A DNA stretch of 64,000 nt from Vombatus ursinus (taxonomy: Eukaryota; Chordata; Mammalia; Diprotodontia; Vombatidae): assembly GCF_900497805.2 (NCBI RefSeq), contig NW_020954576.1, forward strand, positions 74,042,605 to 74,106,604, read 5' to 3'. The position numbers were made by a program, and so were the translations under genes. The notes beneath the pieces are model-generated. The model did not search any database. It saw only the letters and a program-made list of their open reading frames with translations, and was not told the DNA's origin. Shown here piece after piece: positions 1-12,800 of this stretch (its first letter is position 1; each line of letters opens with the position of its first letter).

Positions 1-2076
1 AGGGAGGGCAGACTGAGGGAGGTGGTGGTCGAAAGCAAAACTCTACTGAGGAAGGAAAGGGACAAAGGAGAGAAAAAAGCATAAATGGGGGAAGGGGGAA
101 TAGAATGGGGTACACACAGACAGTACTCATAGCTGTGAATGTGAATGGGATGAACTCTCTCATAAAATGGAAACTTATAGCAGCATGGATTAAGAACCAT
201 AATCCTACAATATGTTGCTTACAAGAAACACATTTGAAGCAGAGGGATATACACAGAGTGAAGGTAAAAGGCTGGAGCAAAATATATTATGCTTCAGCTG
301 AAGTAAAAAAAGCAGAGGTAGCAATCCTGATCTCAGACAAAGCAAAAGCAAAAATAGATCCAATTAAAAGAGAAGAAACTACAACCTGCTAAAAGGTACT
401 ACAGACAATGAAGTAATATCATTACTAAACATATATGCACCAAGTAGTATAGCATCCAAATTCTTAAAAAAGAAGTTAAGGGAGATACAGGAAGAAATAG
501 ACAGCAAAACTATACTAGTGGGGAACCTCATCCTCCCCCTCTCAGAAACAGATAAATCTAACCACAAAATAAACAACAAAGAAGTTAAGGAGATGAATAG
601 AATTTTAGAAAAGCTAAATATGGTTGACCTCTGGAGAAAACAGAATGGGGATAGAAAGGAATATACCTTTTTCTCAGAACTACATGGCACCTACACAAAA
701 ACTGATCATACTAGGGCATAAAAACCTCACAATCCAATGCAGAAAGGCAGAAGTATTAAATGCATCCTTTTCAGATCATGATGTAATAAAAATTACATGC
801 AATAAAGGGCTATAGAAAGATAGATTAAAAATTGTTAGCTAAACAATCTAGTCTTAAAGAATGAGTGGGTCAAACAACAAATTATAGAATCAATAGTTTC
901 ATCCAAGAGAATGACAATAATGACACAACATACCAAAACTTATGGGATGCAATGAAAGTGGTCCTTATGGGAAGTTTTATATCTCTAAATGCTTACATGA
1001 ATAAAACACAGAAAGAAGAGATGAATGAATTGGGCATACAACTGAAAAAGCTAGAAAAAGAACAAATTAAAAATCTCCAATTAAACACCAAATTAGAAAT
1101 TCTGAAGACCAAAAGAGATTAATAAAATTGAAATTAAGAAAACTATTGAACCAATAAATAAAACTAAAAGCTGGTTTTATGAAAAAAAAAACAATAAAAT
1201 AGATAAACCTTTGGTTAATTTGATTTAAAAAAAAAGAAAGAAGCAAACCCAATTCATAAATCACCAAAGGATATGAAGTTTTTTTTATGAAGAAATTAAA
1301 ACTATATATAGTCATATAAAAAAGCTCTAAATCATTATAAATCAAGATAAATGCAAACTACAGCAACTTTGAGATATTATCTCACACCTGAAGGGGAAAA
1401 TGACAAATGTTGGAGATGTGGAAAAATTGGGACACCAATTCATTAATTCACACCAGGAAATGATCTAACCATTTTGTAGAGCAATCTGGAATTATGCCTA
1501 AAGACATATAAAACTGTGTATATTCCTTGACCCAGAAATACCACTACTTGGTCTGTTTCCCAAGATGATCAGGAAGAAAAGGAAAAGAACCCATATGTTC
1601 TAAAATATTTACAGCAGCTCTTTTTGTAGTGACAAAGAACTAGAGATTGAGGGGATGCCCATCAATCAGGGAATGGCTAAACAAGTTGTGGTACATGATT
1701 GTGATGGAATACTTCTGTGCTGGTTGATTTTAGAAAAATATGAAAAGAATTGTGTGAAATAATGAAAAGTGAAATGAGCAGAACCAAGAGAATGTTGCAC
1801 ACAGCAACAGCAATACTGTATGAAAAACAACTATTAATGATTAAGTTATTCTGCATACTATAAATATTCAAATCAACTATAAAGGACTTATGAAAAAAGA
1901 TGCTATCCACTTCCAGACAAAGAAACTGATAAATGGAAGTATGCATAGTATGGTTTTACATATATTTATAAATCTGTGTCAAATAGTGGCCTTTTCTACT
2001 GCAGTGTGGGGAGGGAGAGAGGGAAACAGTTCAGAACTTAAAATGTGACAAACAAATAAATTTAATTTTAAAAAAT
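1..2076 (+). mobile_element. L1 LINE, internally deleted, 5' part outside window
   Basis: Marsupial L1 on the plus strand. Bases 1-104 are the purine-rich end of the spacer between ORF1 and ORF2. From 105 the ORF2 endonuclease starts (NVNGMN, then CCLQETHLK at about residue 40), and it is broken into several frames up to about 800. The first part of the reverse transcriptase region follows to about 1335. Sequence then jumps to the ORF2 C-terminal end (from about 1340, DKCWRCGK-like, through VMEYFC-like near 1710) and a 3' UTR ending near 2076. The catalytic RT core is missing. Many stops and frameshifts, so old and dead. Confidence 0.9.
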
Positions 2077-2252
2077 TCATATGAGTCAATGTTATATCTG
2101 ATTGACTGCTGGCATATTTTCTCTGGGATATATTATTTGGTTCCAGTACAGTTTATTTGCTGAATACTCAAGGATTTTCTGGAATTTATACTTCATAGTA
2201 TTGAGCTACACCTGTTGGTTTACTTATTTATTTACTTTTGGCGAGGCAATTA

Positions 2253-2370
2253 GGGCAGATAAGGTGGTGCAGTAGACAGAGCCCTGGCCCTGGAGTCAGG
2301 AGGACCTGAGTTCAAATCTGGCCTCAGACACTTGATATTTACTAGCTGTGTGACCCTGAGTCAAAAGTTT
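2253..2370 (+). mobile_element. tRNA-derived SINE (marsupial WSINE/MAR type)
   Basis: Typical marsupial tRNA-headed SINE: gcagataaggtggtgcag start, then the B-box-like gagttcaaatctggcctc and ctagctgtgtgaccctgag. The A-rich tail is degraded. Naming within the MAR/WSINE/THER group is from memory. Confidence 0.85.
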
Positions 2371-4229
2371 TGCAACAATAAATAAAGGTGTTATAAATGT
2401 TAATGTTTTAAAGTGTCTTTTTCAATAATTACCAAATCAGTGAGTTATTCTTTACACATCTGGGACTTTGGGGCACACCTGTTTTGTCCTTCAGGCAATA
2501 TGTTATTTTCTTATGTTTGTATAACTTGGGAGGGTGACATAAGATGTGAATCCTTTGTATGATGTATAATGTTGTAATTGGCCTATAAAATTATTATTAT
2601 TCTTGCTTTCCTCACCTTACATTTGATAGAGTTCAGAAATAAATGGTTAGGGGACAAGATGTGACAACACTCATTTAGTGTTCTTTTATATTCCATGATC
2701 AGTGGACTATTAGATAAGTAGATAAAATCGATGCTTTTGGTAGCTGAACAAAAGAATTGGGATGTAAAACCATCTACCTTCCATTGGCACACTGAAAACA
2801 TCTTCAGGAAATCCAAAAGCAGATAGACTGAGGGGGATAATATTTACTTCATCCTATTACCAAGTAGTTTTGATTTTTTTTTTCTGTTAGGTCTTTGTAT
2901 ATTAAGAGCTCTTCATTACATGCAGGTAACAGATTATTCAGCATGATAGAATCTATTAAAAACACTTCTTTAATTTGTATGGGTCAACAATAATTATTAT
3001 TTTTGGTTTACTATCATTTTCTCACCTTTTTTTCTCACATTTTTCAATGAGGTTTGGATGAAAACAGTCCTGGGATACTTATCCTATTATTCCTTCATAT
3101 TTTATTCTACAGATCATGCACAATTGGATATTAACTGCTTTTTTGTAGCTGGGCAAAACTATATATAAAAAAAACAAGCTCATACTATGTAGGTTTACTG
3201 AACACATACTCAGTAGAATTCTCATAGAATACAGGAGAACAGGGATAAGATATATTTCAACCTATTCCAACATGATTTTGATCCCCATGTTTTTAAAACT
3301 TTTCATGTCATGTGGCTAGGAAATTGTGAGTATTTAGAATGCTGTTCTTAAGTTTTTAATGAGTCAATTGTATGTCTGAACTATTGTGGCCAACAGTTCA
3401 GTCTATGGTAACAATCTAGTTCCAGGACAGTTGATCAAGTTCTCCGATCTTTTGAGATCAATATGAAAATTTGCCATCTTTTAGGCCATGAAAGAAAGTA
3501 AACTACTAATGTATAATTCTAGCCACCAAATTATGTCTTGTGAGCTATTCAATAGGCACTCAATTGTTACAGCCTTCAGTGATGTGTGGCACAGTTTCAA
3601 CCCTTTCCTTGCACAGTTTACAATGATCACTAAGACCCAATAATTTCTAGTAGAAATGACCTGGTACAGAAGTGTCATCATAAATATCTTCACTTTCAAA
3701 AACAAATTCATACAACTCAACTATTTGTTTGACACTTCTTTATCAATATATTATTGGCAAACTTCATAAGGATGTTGCCCAGAGTGGGCCTTTGGATTCC
3801 ATTCTTGGATATTAGCCATTTCATAGGTTGCATCTGGAGATGAGCCATTTTTGATTACCTTTGACTAATCCAACATTGAATCTCTTTAATGAGCTTTGAT
3901 TATTGTATAGTAAAGTCATGTTTGCTTGTTAGAGAGTTATTTCTGTAGAATCCTGACATTTTATTATGGGCACTAAGAATGTTTATCAGTCCTCTTCCTA
4001 ATTTTTGAACAGAAATTGTACATCTTTCTTTATCTGACACTGGCTGATGGGCCCAACCATTAATAATGTCCAGGTTTTTGTTTCATTAATATTGTTGGGA
4101 TTTTTATGAGGATACATTCCAAACGTGTCAGGTTCATTTACAGTCCCAAAAGTGAGCATTAAGATTAAAGTGTTATAGCTTAAAACATGTTCTTCCCATT
4201 TGGCTTTTGACTTCAAGTTGCACCCAATG
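2371..4229. other. AKT3 intron, no feature recognised
   Basis: AT-rich intronic sequence. I see no coding exon, no RNA gene and no repeat I can name with confidence. Short open frames here (for example 2583-2816 and 3481-3720, minus) have no recognisable content. Confidence 0.6.
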
Positions 4230-4560
4230 GCTTTTAATGTTTTAATCTACAGGCTGTGCTCCATGCCTAGAAGACATTGCCTCTTCACTCCTCTCTAAGC
4301 ACCTCTAATTTCTATTAAAGTTCAGCTCAAATAACAACTCCTATATGAAATCTTTCTTGATTCGTCCCAGCAGCTAATCCCCTTATATTAATTTTATATG
4401 TCTTATATATACTTACATGTCTATACCATATCTCTCCCAATAGAATGTAAGCTCCTTGAAGGTAGGAATTATTTCATTTTTGCCTTTGTATCCCCAAAAT
4501 CTAATAGTGCCTGGGCCACAGAAGGTATTTAATAAATGTTTATAGATTTAATGACTTGGT
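4230..4560 (+). mobile_element. LINE-2/CR1-type 3' end
   Basis: Carries the L2 tail signature: gtaagctccttgaaggtagg, then tttgcctttgtatccccaaa, a degraded agtgcctgg motif and taataaatgtttat near the end. Plus orientation. Confidence 0.75.
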
Positions 4561-4588
4561 ATCTATCTTTTAGGGATATAAAATATTC

Positions 4589-4608
4589 GTGTGTGTGTGT
4601 GTGTGTGT
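4589..4608. repeat. (GT)10 microsatellite
   Basis: Uninterrupted GT dinucleotides directly behind the L2 tail. Confidence 0.95.
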
Positions 4609-4609
4609 A

Positions 4610-5140
4610 TGTATCTCATTTCATTCCAATATTGGATCTCAGCTACTAGCTTGGCCAATTTATTCCTGTATGTTAAGCCATCTAGAAATCCTAAACCACA
4701 ATCTCAGATGTGATCTTATTAGCCTGTTGTTCACTTCCCAAATTCTGTATTACTAAAGGTTCTCTGATTTTGACCCATATTTTGCTATCTTTCTGCATTT
4801 GCTCACATTGTTAACTCTTTTTGGAATACCAATTCTGTCTTTTATCTCTGTCCAAATTACTACCTATCCATGAAGGTCTAACTCAAATGCTAACATTTAC
4901 TTCATGAACCCTTTCTTTCCCAGTTTCTCTCCTATATTAACTTATTCTTCCTTCTTCAGAACTCCTTGTACATATTTTATAGAACTTATCACTTTTTACC
5001 TTATGTTTTTTTATACATCTTATCTCTTGTAGTAGATTTTTTAAGTTAGTGAGGTTAGGTATGTCTTATTCATTTTTATATTACCCTAATGTAGTATTAA
5101 TAAAATATTTGTAGGCACTTGGAAAATATTTGCTAAATTC
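4610..5140 (+). mobile_element. Degraded LINE (CR1/L3-like) 3' end
   Basis: Pyrimidine-rich coding-like sequence (aatgctaacatttacttcatg, as in the Lys-Ser-His-Leu-Leu end of L2/L3 ORF2) followed by a tail ending taataaaatatttgtaggca. Very diverged, so the family is uncertain. Confidence 0.5.
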
Positions 5141-5889
5141 ATAATTTTTTCCACTGTTAATTCCAGTCAATTTGTGGATTCGGAGAACTCTGCAGAAGAC
5201 AATTAGGTTATCAAATCAAGGTGGATTTTTCTTTGTGGAGGAAAAAGAGTAATTTATTCCTATAAACCAGAGGTGACAAACACACTGACCACAACACTCC
5301 TGAGTATAGCCCAAACCAGATTAAAATGTACTTGGAGAATATTTAATAAATGAATAAAAATAATACAATAAAACATAGGTAGCATTACATTTTAAAACTA
5401 AGTCCATTGTGTGGCCCACAAGGATCCTTTTGTATGGATTAGTAGCCTCAGTTTCTATTTGTGCCAGACATCATTGCTACAGACTGTACTACATAGAGAA
5501 TTTTGGAATCCTCCTAGTATAAAGCATTTCTGACCACCTACTTCAGTAAAATCTGTCTTTATGTTAATAAGTTTTTTCAAAAGTGAGGAATGGAAAATAC
5601 ATGAAGAGATGGAGAAAATGAAATACACTCAAAAAAAGTTAAATTACTCAATAAAATTAAAAATACTAGTAATGAGTATAAGACAAAATGACTGCTATTC
5701 TCTGTCTTCCCATCAAGTGAAAAATCTATTCAATAAAACCATTATGTCACTATCACATAGTAGGAGATACAGATTTATATTTCATCCACATACTAAAGAG
5801 CAGCTGTACCTAATTTAAATAAATTAGATATAAAAAAATGCCAATGATATCACACAAACATAAATGTTAAGTATGTTTCTTTAACTCAC
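5141..5889. other. AKT3 intron, no feature recognised
   Basis: AT-rich intron between LINE tails and the donor of exon 5890-5958. No coding exon seen. Confidence 0.6.
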
Positions 5890-5958
5890 CTCTCCTCCAT
5901 TAACATACTCCATCACAAAACACAAACGATCTTTTGTCTGGAAGGAATATTTCAAAGA
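5890..5958 (-). CDS. AKT3: AKT3 exon, gatekeeper and hinge
   Basis: The exon is 69 bp (23 codons, phase 0), acceptor ttttcaag, donor GGAGAG|gtgagt. It encodes [20 protein letters not shown] and GGE, human residues 210-232, identical to my recollection of human AKT3. Met225 is the gatekeeper and EYV the hinge that holds adenine. It is too short to stand out as an open frame and was found by looking for the expected next exon on the minus strand. The following exon, which should start LFFHLSRERVF and carry the rest of the kinase domain, is not within 1-5889. Confidence 0.96.
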
Positions 5959-7239
5959 CTTGAAAAGAAAAAGAAAAAAAAATATGCTCATAATGTTGAT
6001 CCACACTGTCATCATGATAATTATGAAGTATTTAAAAAAGAGTAAGTTATGACTGATGAAATGGACAGAAATACTTCTTAAGTGCTCAGATGAGATCTTA
6101 TAAGAAATCTGGATTAATTTTGTTCAGCCTGAGTATTTAGAGAGAAAGAATTTTTTGTTTCTGAACTTATAATAATCTTAAATTAAAAATAAACCTTACA
6201 ATTATAATGAGCACTTCTGAATCTACTGTATAATAAATATGACAACAGTGGCCTTTTGAGTCTTTGTATATCGAATTTTGGGGCCCCAAAATTCTCATAC
6301 ATGCTACTGGCAACTTCAACTTTCACTTTATTCTAGTAGAGACAAGTACTCTTAGGGGATAGTTAAATCTATTGATTATGATTTTTAATATGTCTTTAAT
6401 GTCACTTTTTCCCTCTAAATGCTTCAGTTTACTAACTGAGTCCAGTATGGCATATTGGTACAACGTAACTATTTTCACTCAAAGGTTTTGTTATAAAATA
6501 TATCCCTACTTAAGCCTTGTTTTGCCATAATCTACATTAACAGAGCTCAAGTAACAAACAAAATAGCTCTAGAAATATAGGGAGTGAAACCCCTTTACTA
6601 GATTCTGCTTCAGATAAACTAAAGAATCCCAAATACTTTTTGGAAACAACCTCTTAAGTTTCAGTGTGCCTGTTTTTATTCACAGCATAAACAGAACTTC
6701 ATGACTGACACAGTGACTTCACAGGGAGTCCAGGAGTAAGATTACGGGGCCATCAGTTTAGTCCAAAGGGATAGCCAAGTCACACAGACACAGACAAAGA
6801 TACACACACACACACACACACAAATACACTTCACAGTTTTATACCTTACTTACGATAGTTTTATATCATGCCTTTTCAGATTTCCATTTTTTATCTATGG
6901 GATATTCCTCTGAGTTGTGACATAATTACTATAAGGTTGCTTCATATGTATTTCTACAATGGCTCAATACTAATTGAGCATTTATATATTACAATCTTGT
7001 TTTCAAATTTAGGTTGGACTTCTGATCTATGATTTTCTTAGTCTTCGGTACTTTAAAATTAGGAATCAAAAAGGAATCTAATATGCTAATATAACTCTGG
7101 CAACACATTAAGATCACAAATCAAACTACACACAAATTGGTAAAGTCATGTGAATTCATTTTTGTGGAGGAGTCCCAAAGGTGAAACTCTTCCAATTGTA
7201 GACTGGTAACAAATTTGTAGATAATAGTCTTAGAAAGCT
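5959..7239. other. AKT3 intron with (AC)n at 6802-6822
   Basis: Most of the 1.7-kb intron between two kinase exons. Besides the dinucleotide run at 6802-6822 nothing is recognisable. Confidence 0.65.
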
Positions 7240-7500
7240 GCTTGGAGCACTTAAAAATTAAGTGAATTGCTCAAGGTTAAATAGCACATAGGTAGCTGAG
7301 GCAGTGCTGGAACCTAGGTCTTGTTGATTCTAAGTCTAGTCTTCTATTTATTCACTTTATTATAAGATGCCTCTTATATATAGATTATAAAACAGAAGCC
7401 TAGGTACTTGCTACTTGCTAGGTAGAAAGGGATTCACATTTTTAGAAGTAAGGTTGGACTATATGACTTCTAAGGTTCTTTTCAAATGTGGGATTCCATA
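7240..7500. mobile_element. MIR-like SINE remnants
   Basis: 7240-7380 reads as a minus-strand MIR core (ttgctcaaggttaaatagca, then ggtagctgaggcag). 7440-7500 is a plus-strand MIR/THER tail (ggttggactatatgacttc). Both strongly diverged. Confidence 0.5.
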
Positions 7501-7691
7501 ACAATCTAAATGTTCCTAAAACTTCGAAAAAATCTGAGTTCCTTCTCAATCACTTTAAGCAAATAGAATGACTAAAGTAAGCACAAGGTATCTTAAGTTT
7601 TTTGTTTACAAGTTAATTTATAGAATAGAATAATGATCAAAACAAAGTTTTAAGATGAAAAGAAAAATACTTATTGTTTAAGATTACTTAC

Positions 7692-7757
7692 TGTTAAAAA
7701 GGGATGCCTAGTGTTTTTTAATACTCTGCTTTCTGTTAGAGTATGTGCCACTTCATC
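7692..7757 (-). CDS. AKT3: AKT3 exon, kinase helix C region
   Basis: A short exon of 66 bp (22 codons, phase 0). Minus strand: acceptor ttttctag, donor TTAACA|gtaagt, a strong consensus. It encodes DEVAHTLTESRVLKNTRHPF and LT, human residues 188-209, without a change. Glu196 (HTLTE) is the helix C glutamate that pairs with the catalytic lysine of the previous exon. It is separated from that exon by a 30.2-kb intron holding most of the window's transposons, so a very small exon is spliced across a very large repeat-filled intron. Confidence 0.97.
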
Positions 7758-8925
7758 CTAGAAAAGAAAAGGGCAAATCTTTAAGTTAACATAACAAGAG
7801 TATTAAGACTGAAATTTTAATATGCCTTTAGATCATAAAGTTAAATTCAGAGAAGAAAAAAGACTTTAAAAGAAAGGTCATGTTTCCTTTCTTGATATGA
7901 TGGTAATAGGGAGGAGCCAAATAGTTAAACCACTGTGTAAATTCCAGTGGCTACATGGTGACTGAAATATAGTTATCCTATGCCAAAACACAGATATAGA
8001 ATTTTCTGTGAAGTCCTTTTCCTGTGTCTCATTCCTATATATTTCCATGCTGGGAGGCAGATTGTTGCTTAGCCAAAAAAAATACATTTCAGCAGATCCC
8101 ATGAGGGGATTTATCCATAAATGTCTAGAAAAGCATCTAGGGAACAGCTTAGATATGAATGTAATTCTAAAAATCCAATAATTTATCATTGGAAATAAAA
8201 GGCATATAAAAGCATATTTTAAGGGCTTAAAAAGGGACCACATTTTTTTCCCATTACTAATAATAAATCTTAACCTTGAGTATAAGATTCAGTTTTCAGG
8301 TGTCAAACATAATCCTTTGGTTAAATCTTTCATACAGGAAGAATATTGTTCCCTAAAAATTCTTAATATCTAATCTGTTCCATTACAGTGAACTGTAAGA
8401 GTTCGTCCTCAAGATATGGCATATTTTAAGGTTTCAAAAATAGCAGTATCATCACCATCTTTATGCATAAAAGCAAAAAACCCTGAAACAAACTCAACTA
8501 CTGAAACTATAATGGCATCTTAAGATTCTCTTCCTGGCAAGATCCTAAGCAGAATTCTTATGGACCAGTTTTTTGATACTGTCAAGAAAGTACAAGATTA
8601 TAGGTAATGTTTGCTTCATAGCCAACACCAGAGGAACAGAAGGAAACACTGGAACCCTTACATACCATATATCAACTTCACAAAATTATTTTTTAAAAAT
8701 CAGTACTCTTGGTGTATCAGGAAAATATGGGTGCCCTCAGAAGCTCAGAAAGCTTGGAGTATGGCTACTCCAAGATGATGTGGCAAATTTTGTCTGAAAA
8801 ATAGTACAGTGTTCAGCCTAATCTTTATTATCACTTATTCAAGACTGTGTAATTAGTCTGGATGTATTTCATCTATTCTATAAAGTTTATGCTCGAAGAT
8901 TCAAAATACATGGAAGTGAATGTTA
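7758..8925. other. AKT3 intron, no feature recognised
   Basis: First part of the 30-kb intron downstream of exon 37982-38113, on the side next to exon 7692-7757. Nothing codable or repetitive recognised. The 121-codon minus frame at 7878-8243 has no family resemblance that I can see. Confidence 0.55.
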
Positions 8926-9075
8926 AGACAACGGGACTCAAAGTGATAGAACATAAAAAACACTGGATTGGGGTAAGAAGAAACTAGATTCAAATCCTTA
9001 TTCTCTCCCTTGCTTTTCTGGTTCTCAATTATTTCATCTGTAAAATGAAGGAGTTGGATTGCAGTACCTCTTAAG
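8926..9075 (+). mobile_element. MIR/THER-type SINE
   Basis: Reads actggattggggtaagaag, agattcaaatcctta, then tttcatctgtaaaatgaagg and gttggattgcagtacctc: the body and tail of a MIR3/THER-like SINE in plus orientation. Confidence 0.65.
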
Positions 9076-9076
9076 G

Positions 9077-9691
9077 CAGAGGTTCCCAAACTTATTTGGC
9101 CTACCGCCCCTTTCTCAAAAAAAAAAAAAAAAAAAATTACTCAGTGCCTCCCTGGAAATCTACTTTCTTTAACCCTTTAACAGCTTTTTTTCTTTTGAAA
9201 TCCACATCATTTCAAAAAATAAAAATATATTTTAAATGACACATCTTAAATTTAATAATTTATGGCAAATTTGTAGGGTTTTTCCTGCACTGAAATTTTG
9301 ATGATGCAGTATTGTGTCATGTAACTGTATAGTTTTGTATTGTAAGGAAGTCATTACATACACATATTCCTGCTGATGCATGCTGAACTTCCCAACAATG
9401 TGCAACATGCTCATTTCCCAACACTTGCTTGTTAAGACTTATTGGCAGATCTGACCACTGATCAGTTATACTATAATCATTATAACTTGTATTTTGTATG
9501 TTTATTTTTATATAACAGATGAAACACATGAATGGTTTTTCAAAATTTTCTTATCTTTACTTCTTTTTTCATGCTTCCACCGCCCCCTTATTTCTATTCA
9601 ATGCACCCCAATTGCACTCAAGCCTGCTACCACCTCCCTGGATCATTCTAGCGCCCCTCAGAGGGTGGTATCACCCACTTTTGGAACCTCG
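9077..9691. mobile_element. Non-autonomous hAT-type DNA transposon
   Basis: Imperfect terminal inverted repeats: left end cagaggttcccaaactta, right end (reverse complement) begins c-gaggttccaaaagtgg. The inner TIR part is GC-rich on both sides (taccgcccctttctc on the left, gagggtggtatcacccac on the right). The interior is AT-rich with no transposase frame. CAG-start TIRs are the hAT pattern. I could not see a convincing 8-bp target duplication. An A-run interrupts the left arm. Confidence 0.7.
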
Positions 9692-9826
9692 GCAAGGTCT
9701 TTTTAAGCTATAAATCTATTATATAAATAAAGACGTTATGTTTTAGTAACAAGCTTCTTTTTCAGAAACTTTATAGTGAGAGTTAAAAAACCAGCTAAAT
9801 AACACTGGAAAACATTCTAAGATATG

Positions 9827-12800
9827 AGAACACTGGAAATTATCATGCAAAATTATGTAATACTAATTTCTGTCAAATATGCCAGATAATTTAAAATATA
9901 TGTCTGGGGATGAGAGGACCATCTCAAGGATGAAAAGAGGAGGATTGACCAGCTGGTAAGAAAGGATGAAAAGGGTGATGGACACTACTTGCTGGAAAAT
10001 GTCCTCACAGCAGCCTCTAAGACTTGGCCTTTGAAATGACTTCCAGTAGCCAATATGGCAGAGTAAGCAGTAAATCACTATCACTCTTCCATACTGACAT
10101 CTGAGAAAACAGAAAATAGTGCTGCAGGAAAAATCCTGGAACAGTGGAGCCAGTGGAAAGATGGGGTAGAGCAGTTTTGGATCAGTCTTTTAGCCTGGGT
10201 AACTTGGAGGATCAACAAGAAAGGTCTGTTTCACTCAAGTAAAAAGGGAGCACATTTCAGGAAAAGAAGCATCTCAGCAAGCCAGCAGCAAGCCCCACCT
10301 CAGCAAACCAGTGGGAGATCCTGAGCCCCAATGTGGTGGAACAGGCAAATGCCAACACCAGGATCCCCCACCTGCCTTAGCATAGTCAGGGGAACAGCAG
10401 ACTCCAGCTCAAAGAACCCTCAAGTGCTTCAGCACAGCCCCAGGTAGGCAGGCAGCCCCCAGTAGCCAAACATTCCCATGCTTCGGTGCAGGTCCAGGGA
10501 GGTCTCTAGCAGTGGACCTCCATATGTTTCAATGCAGCCCTAGATAGGCAGGTGTCCTCCAGTGGCCAAACCTTCATGTTTTTCAATGTACTCCCAGGGA
10601 AACACAGAAAAATCCCACCTGGCCTCAACACATGCCACACACTACCTCTAGGACTCCAGCTCAGCACCAGGTAAGCTGCCAGACCCCTAGAGCTTCCAGC
10701 TGCCAGCGCCTGAGGCCCCAGCACAAAAGCCAGTGACTAGGCCCCTGGATCCCAGCACAGGAAGCTTGGGACAGTGCCCCCTGTGCTATTGTAGGAGAGC
10801 GCAACTTTTAAAATCCATAAAATAGGCAAATAAGATGAGCAAAAAGCAAAAATGAACACTGAGCATAGACAGTTTCTATGGGGATAGGGAGGATCAAAAC
10901 ACAAACTCAGAAGAGGACAACAATATTGAAACATCTATGGGAAAAACCCTAAAGGAAAACAGGAAGCACTCTCGAGCCCAGAAAGATCTCATCAAAGAGC
11001 TCATAAAAGGAGCTTAAAAATCATATGGGAGAGATAGAAGAAAAAAAATGAGAAAAGAAATGAGAGTGTTGCAAGACAATTATGAAAAAAGAGTCAACAG
11101 CCTGGAAAACTGCTTAAAAAGTAGAATTGGACAAATGGAAAACGAGATACAAAAATCCACAGAAGAAAACAACTCCTTAAAGAGTACAACTGGCTAAACG
11201 GAAAACAAAGTACAAAAGTTAATCGAGGAAAACAAGTGAAAGTTAATGACTCTATGAGACATCATGAATCAATTAAACAAATTCAAAAAATGAAATGGAG
11301 GGGAAAAAAAGGTAAAATAACTTCATAGGAAAAACAAATGACCTAGAAAATAGATCCAGGAGAGACAATATCAGAATCACTGGACTACTTGAAAGCCACA
11401 ATAAAAAGGAGGACCTGGACAGGATCTTTCAAAAAATTATCAAGGAAAACCGCCCTGATGTCCTGGAACCAGAGGATAAAATAGGCACTGAAAGAATCCA
11501 CTGATCATCTCAGGAAAGAGATCCCAAGATAAAAACCCCAAGGAACATTATAGCCAATACTACAAATGGCCAGAAAAACATAATTTATATATCAAGGAGT
11601 CACAATAAGAATCACACAGGACCTGGCAGCTGCAATATTAAAGTATCAGAGGCGTGAACATGAACATAATTTTTCGGAGGGCAATTGAGCTAGGACTACA
11701 ACCAAGAATCACTTACCCAGCAAAATTAAGCATAACACATCAAGAGAAAAAATAGTCATTCAACGAAATGGAAGGATTTCAAGCCTTCATCAGGAAAAGA
11801 CCAGAACTAAACCAGAAATTCTACTTCCATTACCAAAACCCAAGAGACATATAAACAGGTAAAAAAGGAAAAGAAAACATAAGGAATTCAACAGAGTTAA
11901 ACTGTTTATATTTCGACATGGGAAGATGATACTTGTAACTCTTAAAAACTGTATCACTAACAATACAGATCAAAGGAATATACATAGACAGAGGGTATGG
12001 GTATAAGGTGAATTTGAGGGAATGACATAAAAAAATTAATGGATGAGAAAGAGGAGTACAGTGGGTCCTGATGGAAGGGAGAGATAGAATGGGTTAAATT
12101 ATCTCACATGAAGAGGTGTGAAAGACCTATTACAGTGGAGGGGAAGATGGGAGGGAGGGCGATGGGCATCCATTGAAACTTACTCTCACCAGCATTGGCT
12201 CAAAGAGGGAATAATATACAATCAGTTCAATATAGAAATCTATCTTACCTGATAGGGAAGTTGAGTGGGAGGCGATTACGTAAAGGAGGGGAGGGACAGG
12301 ACTAACATAGGAGAGGGTAGATCAAGCAGAGTGGTAGACAGAAGCAAAACACTGGTGAGGTGGGAAAGGATGAAAGGAGAGAGAGGACACAGAGAAGGAA
12401 AAATAGGACTGAGGGAAATAGACAGGTAGTAATCATAACTGTGCATGCAAATGAATCCTCCCATAAAATGGAAAGCAGATAGCAGAGTAGTTCAAAAACT
12501 AGAATCCTACAATATGTTGTTCATCAGAAATATACTTGAAACAGATAGACACACAGAGTAAAGGTAAGGGGCTGGAGCAGAATCTATTATGCTTCAGCTA
12601 AAGTTAAAAAAAAAAAGCAGGGGTAGCAATCCTGATCTTAGACAAAGTAAAAGCAAAGATACACCTAATTAAAAGAGATAAGGAAGGAAACTATATCTTG
12701 CTAAAAAGGTACCATAGACAATGAAGCAAACAAATTAGAAAAGCAAGGAAAAGTCTACCTGTTAGATCTATGGAGAGGGCAAGAATTCATGATCGAACAA

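Noticed and set aside
2253-2370. tRNA gene
   Set aside because: The tRNA-like part is the head of a SINE; it lacks a cloverleaf and is repeated at 37327, 38941 and 40431.
1-5889. Next AKT3 exon (LFFHLSRERVF)
   Set aside because: Looked for on the minus strand by its expected codons and not found; it must lie beyond the window start.
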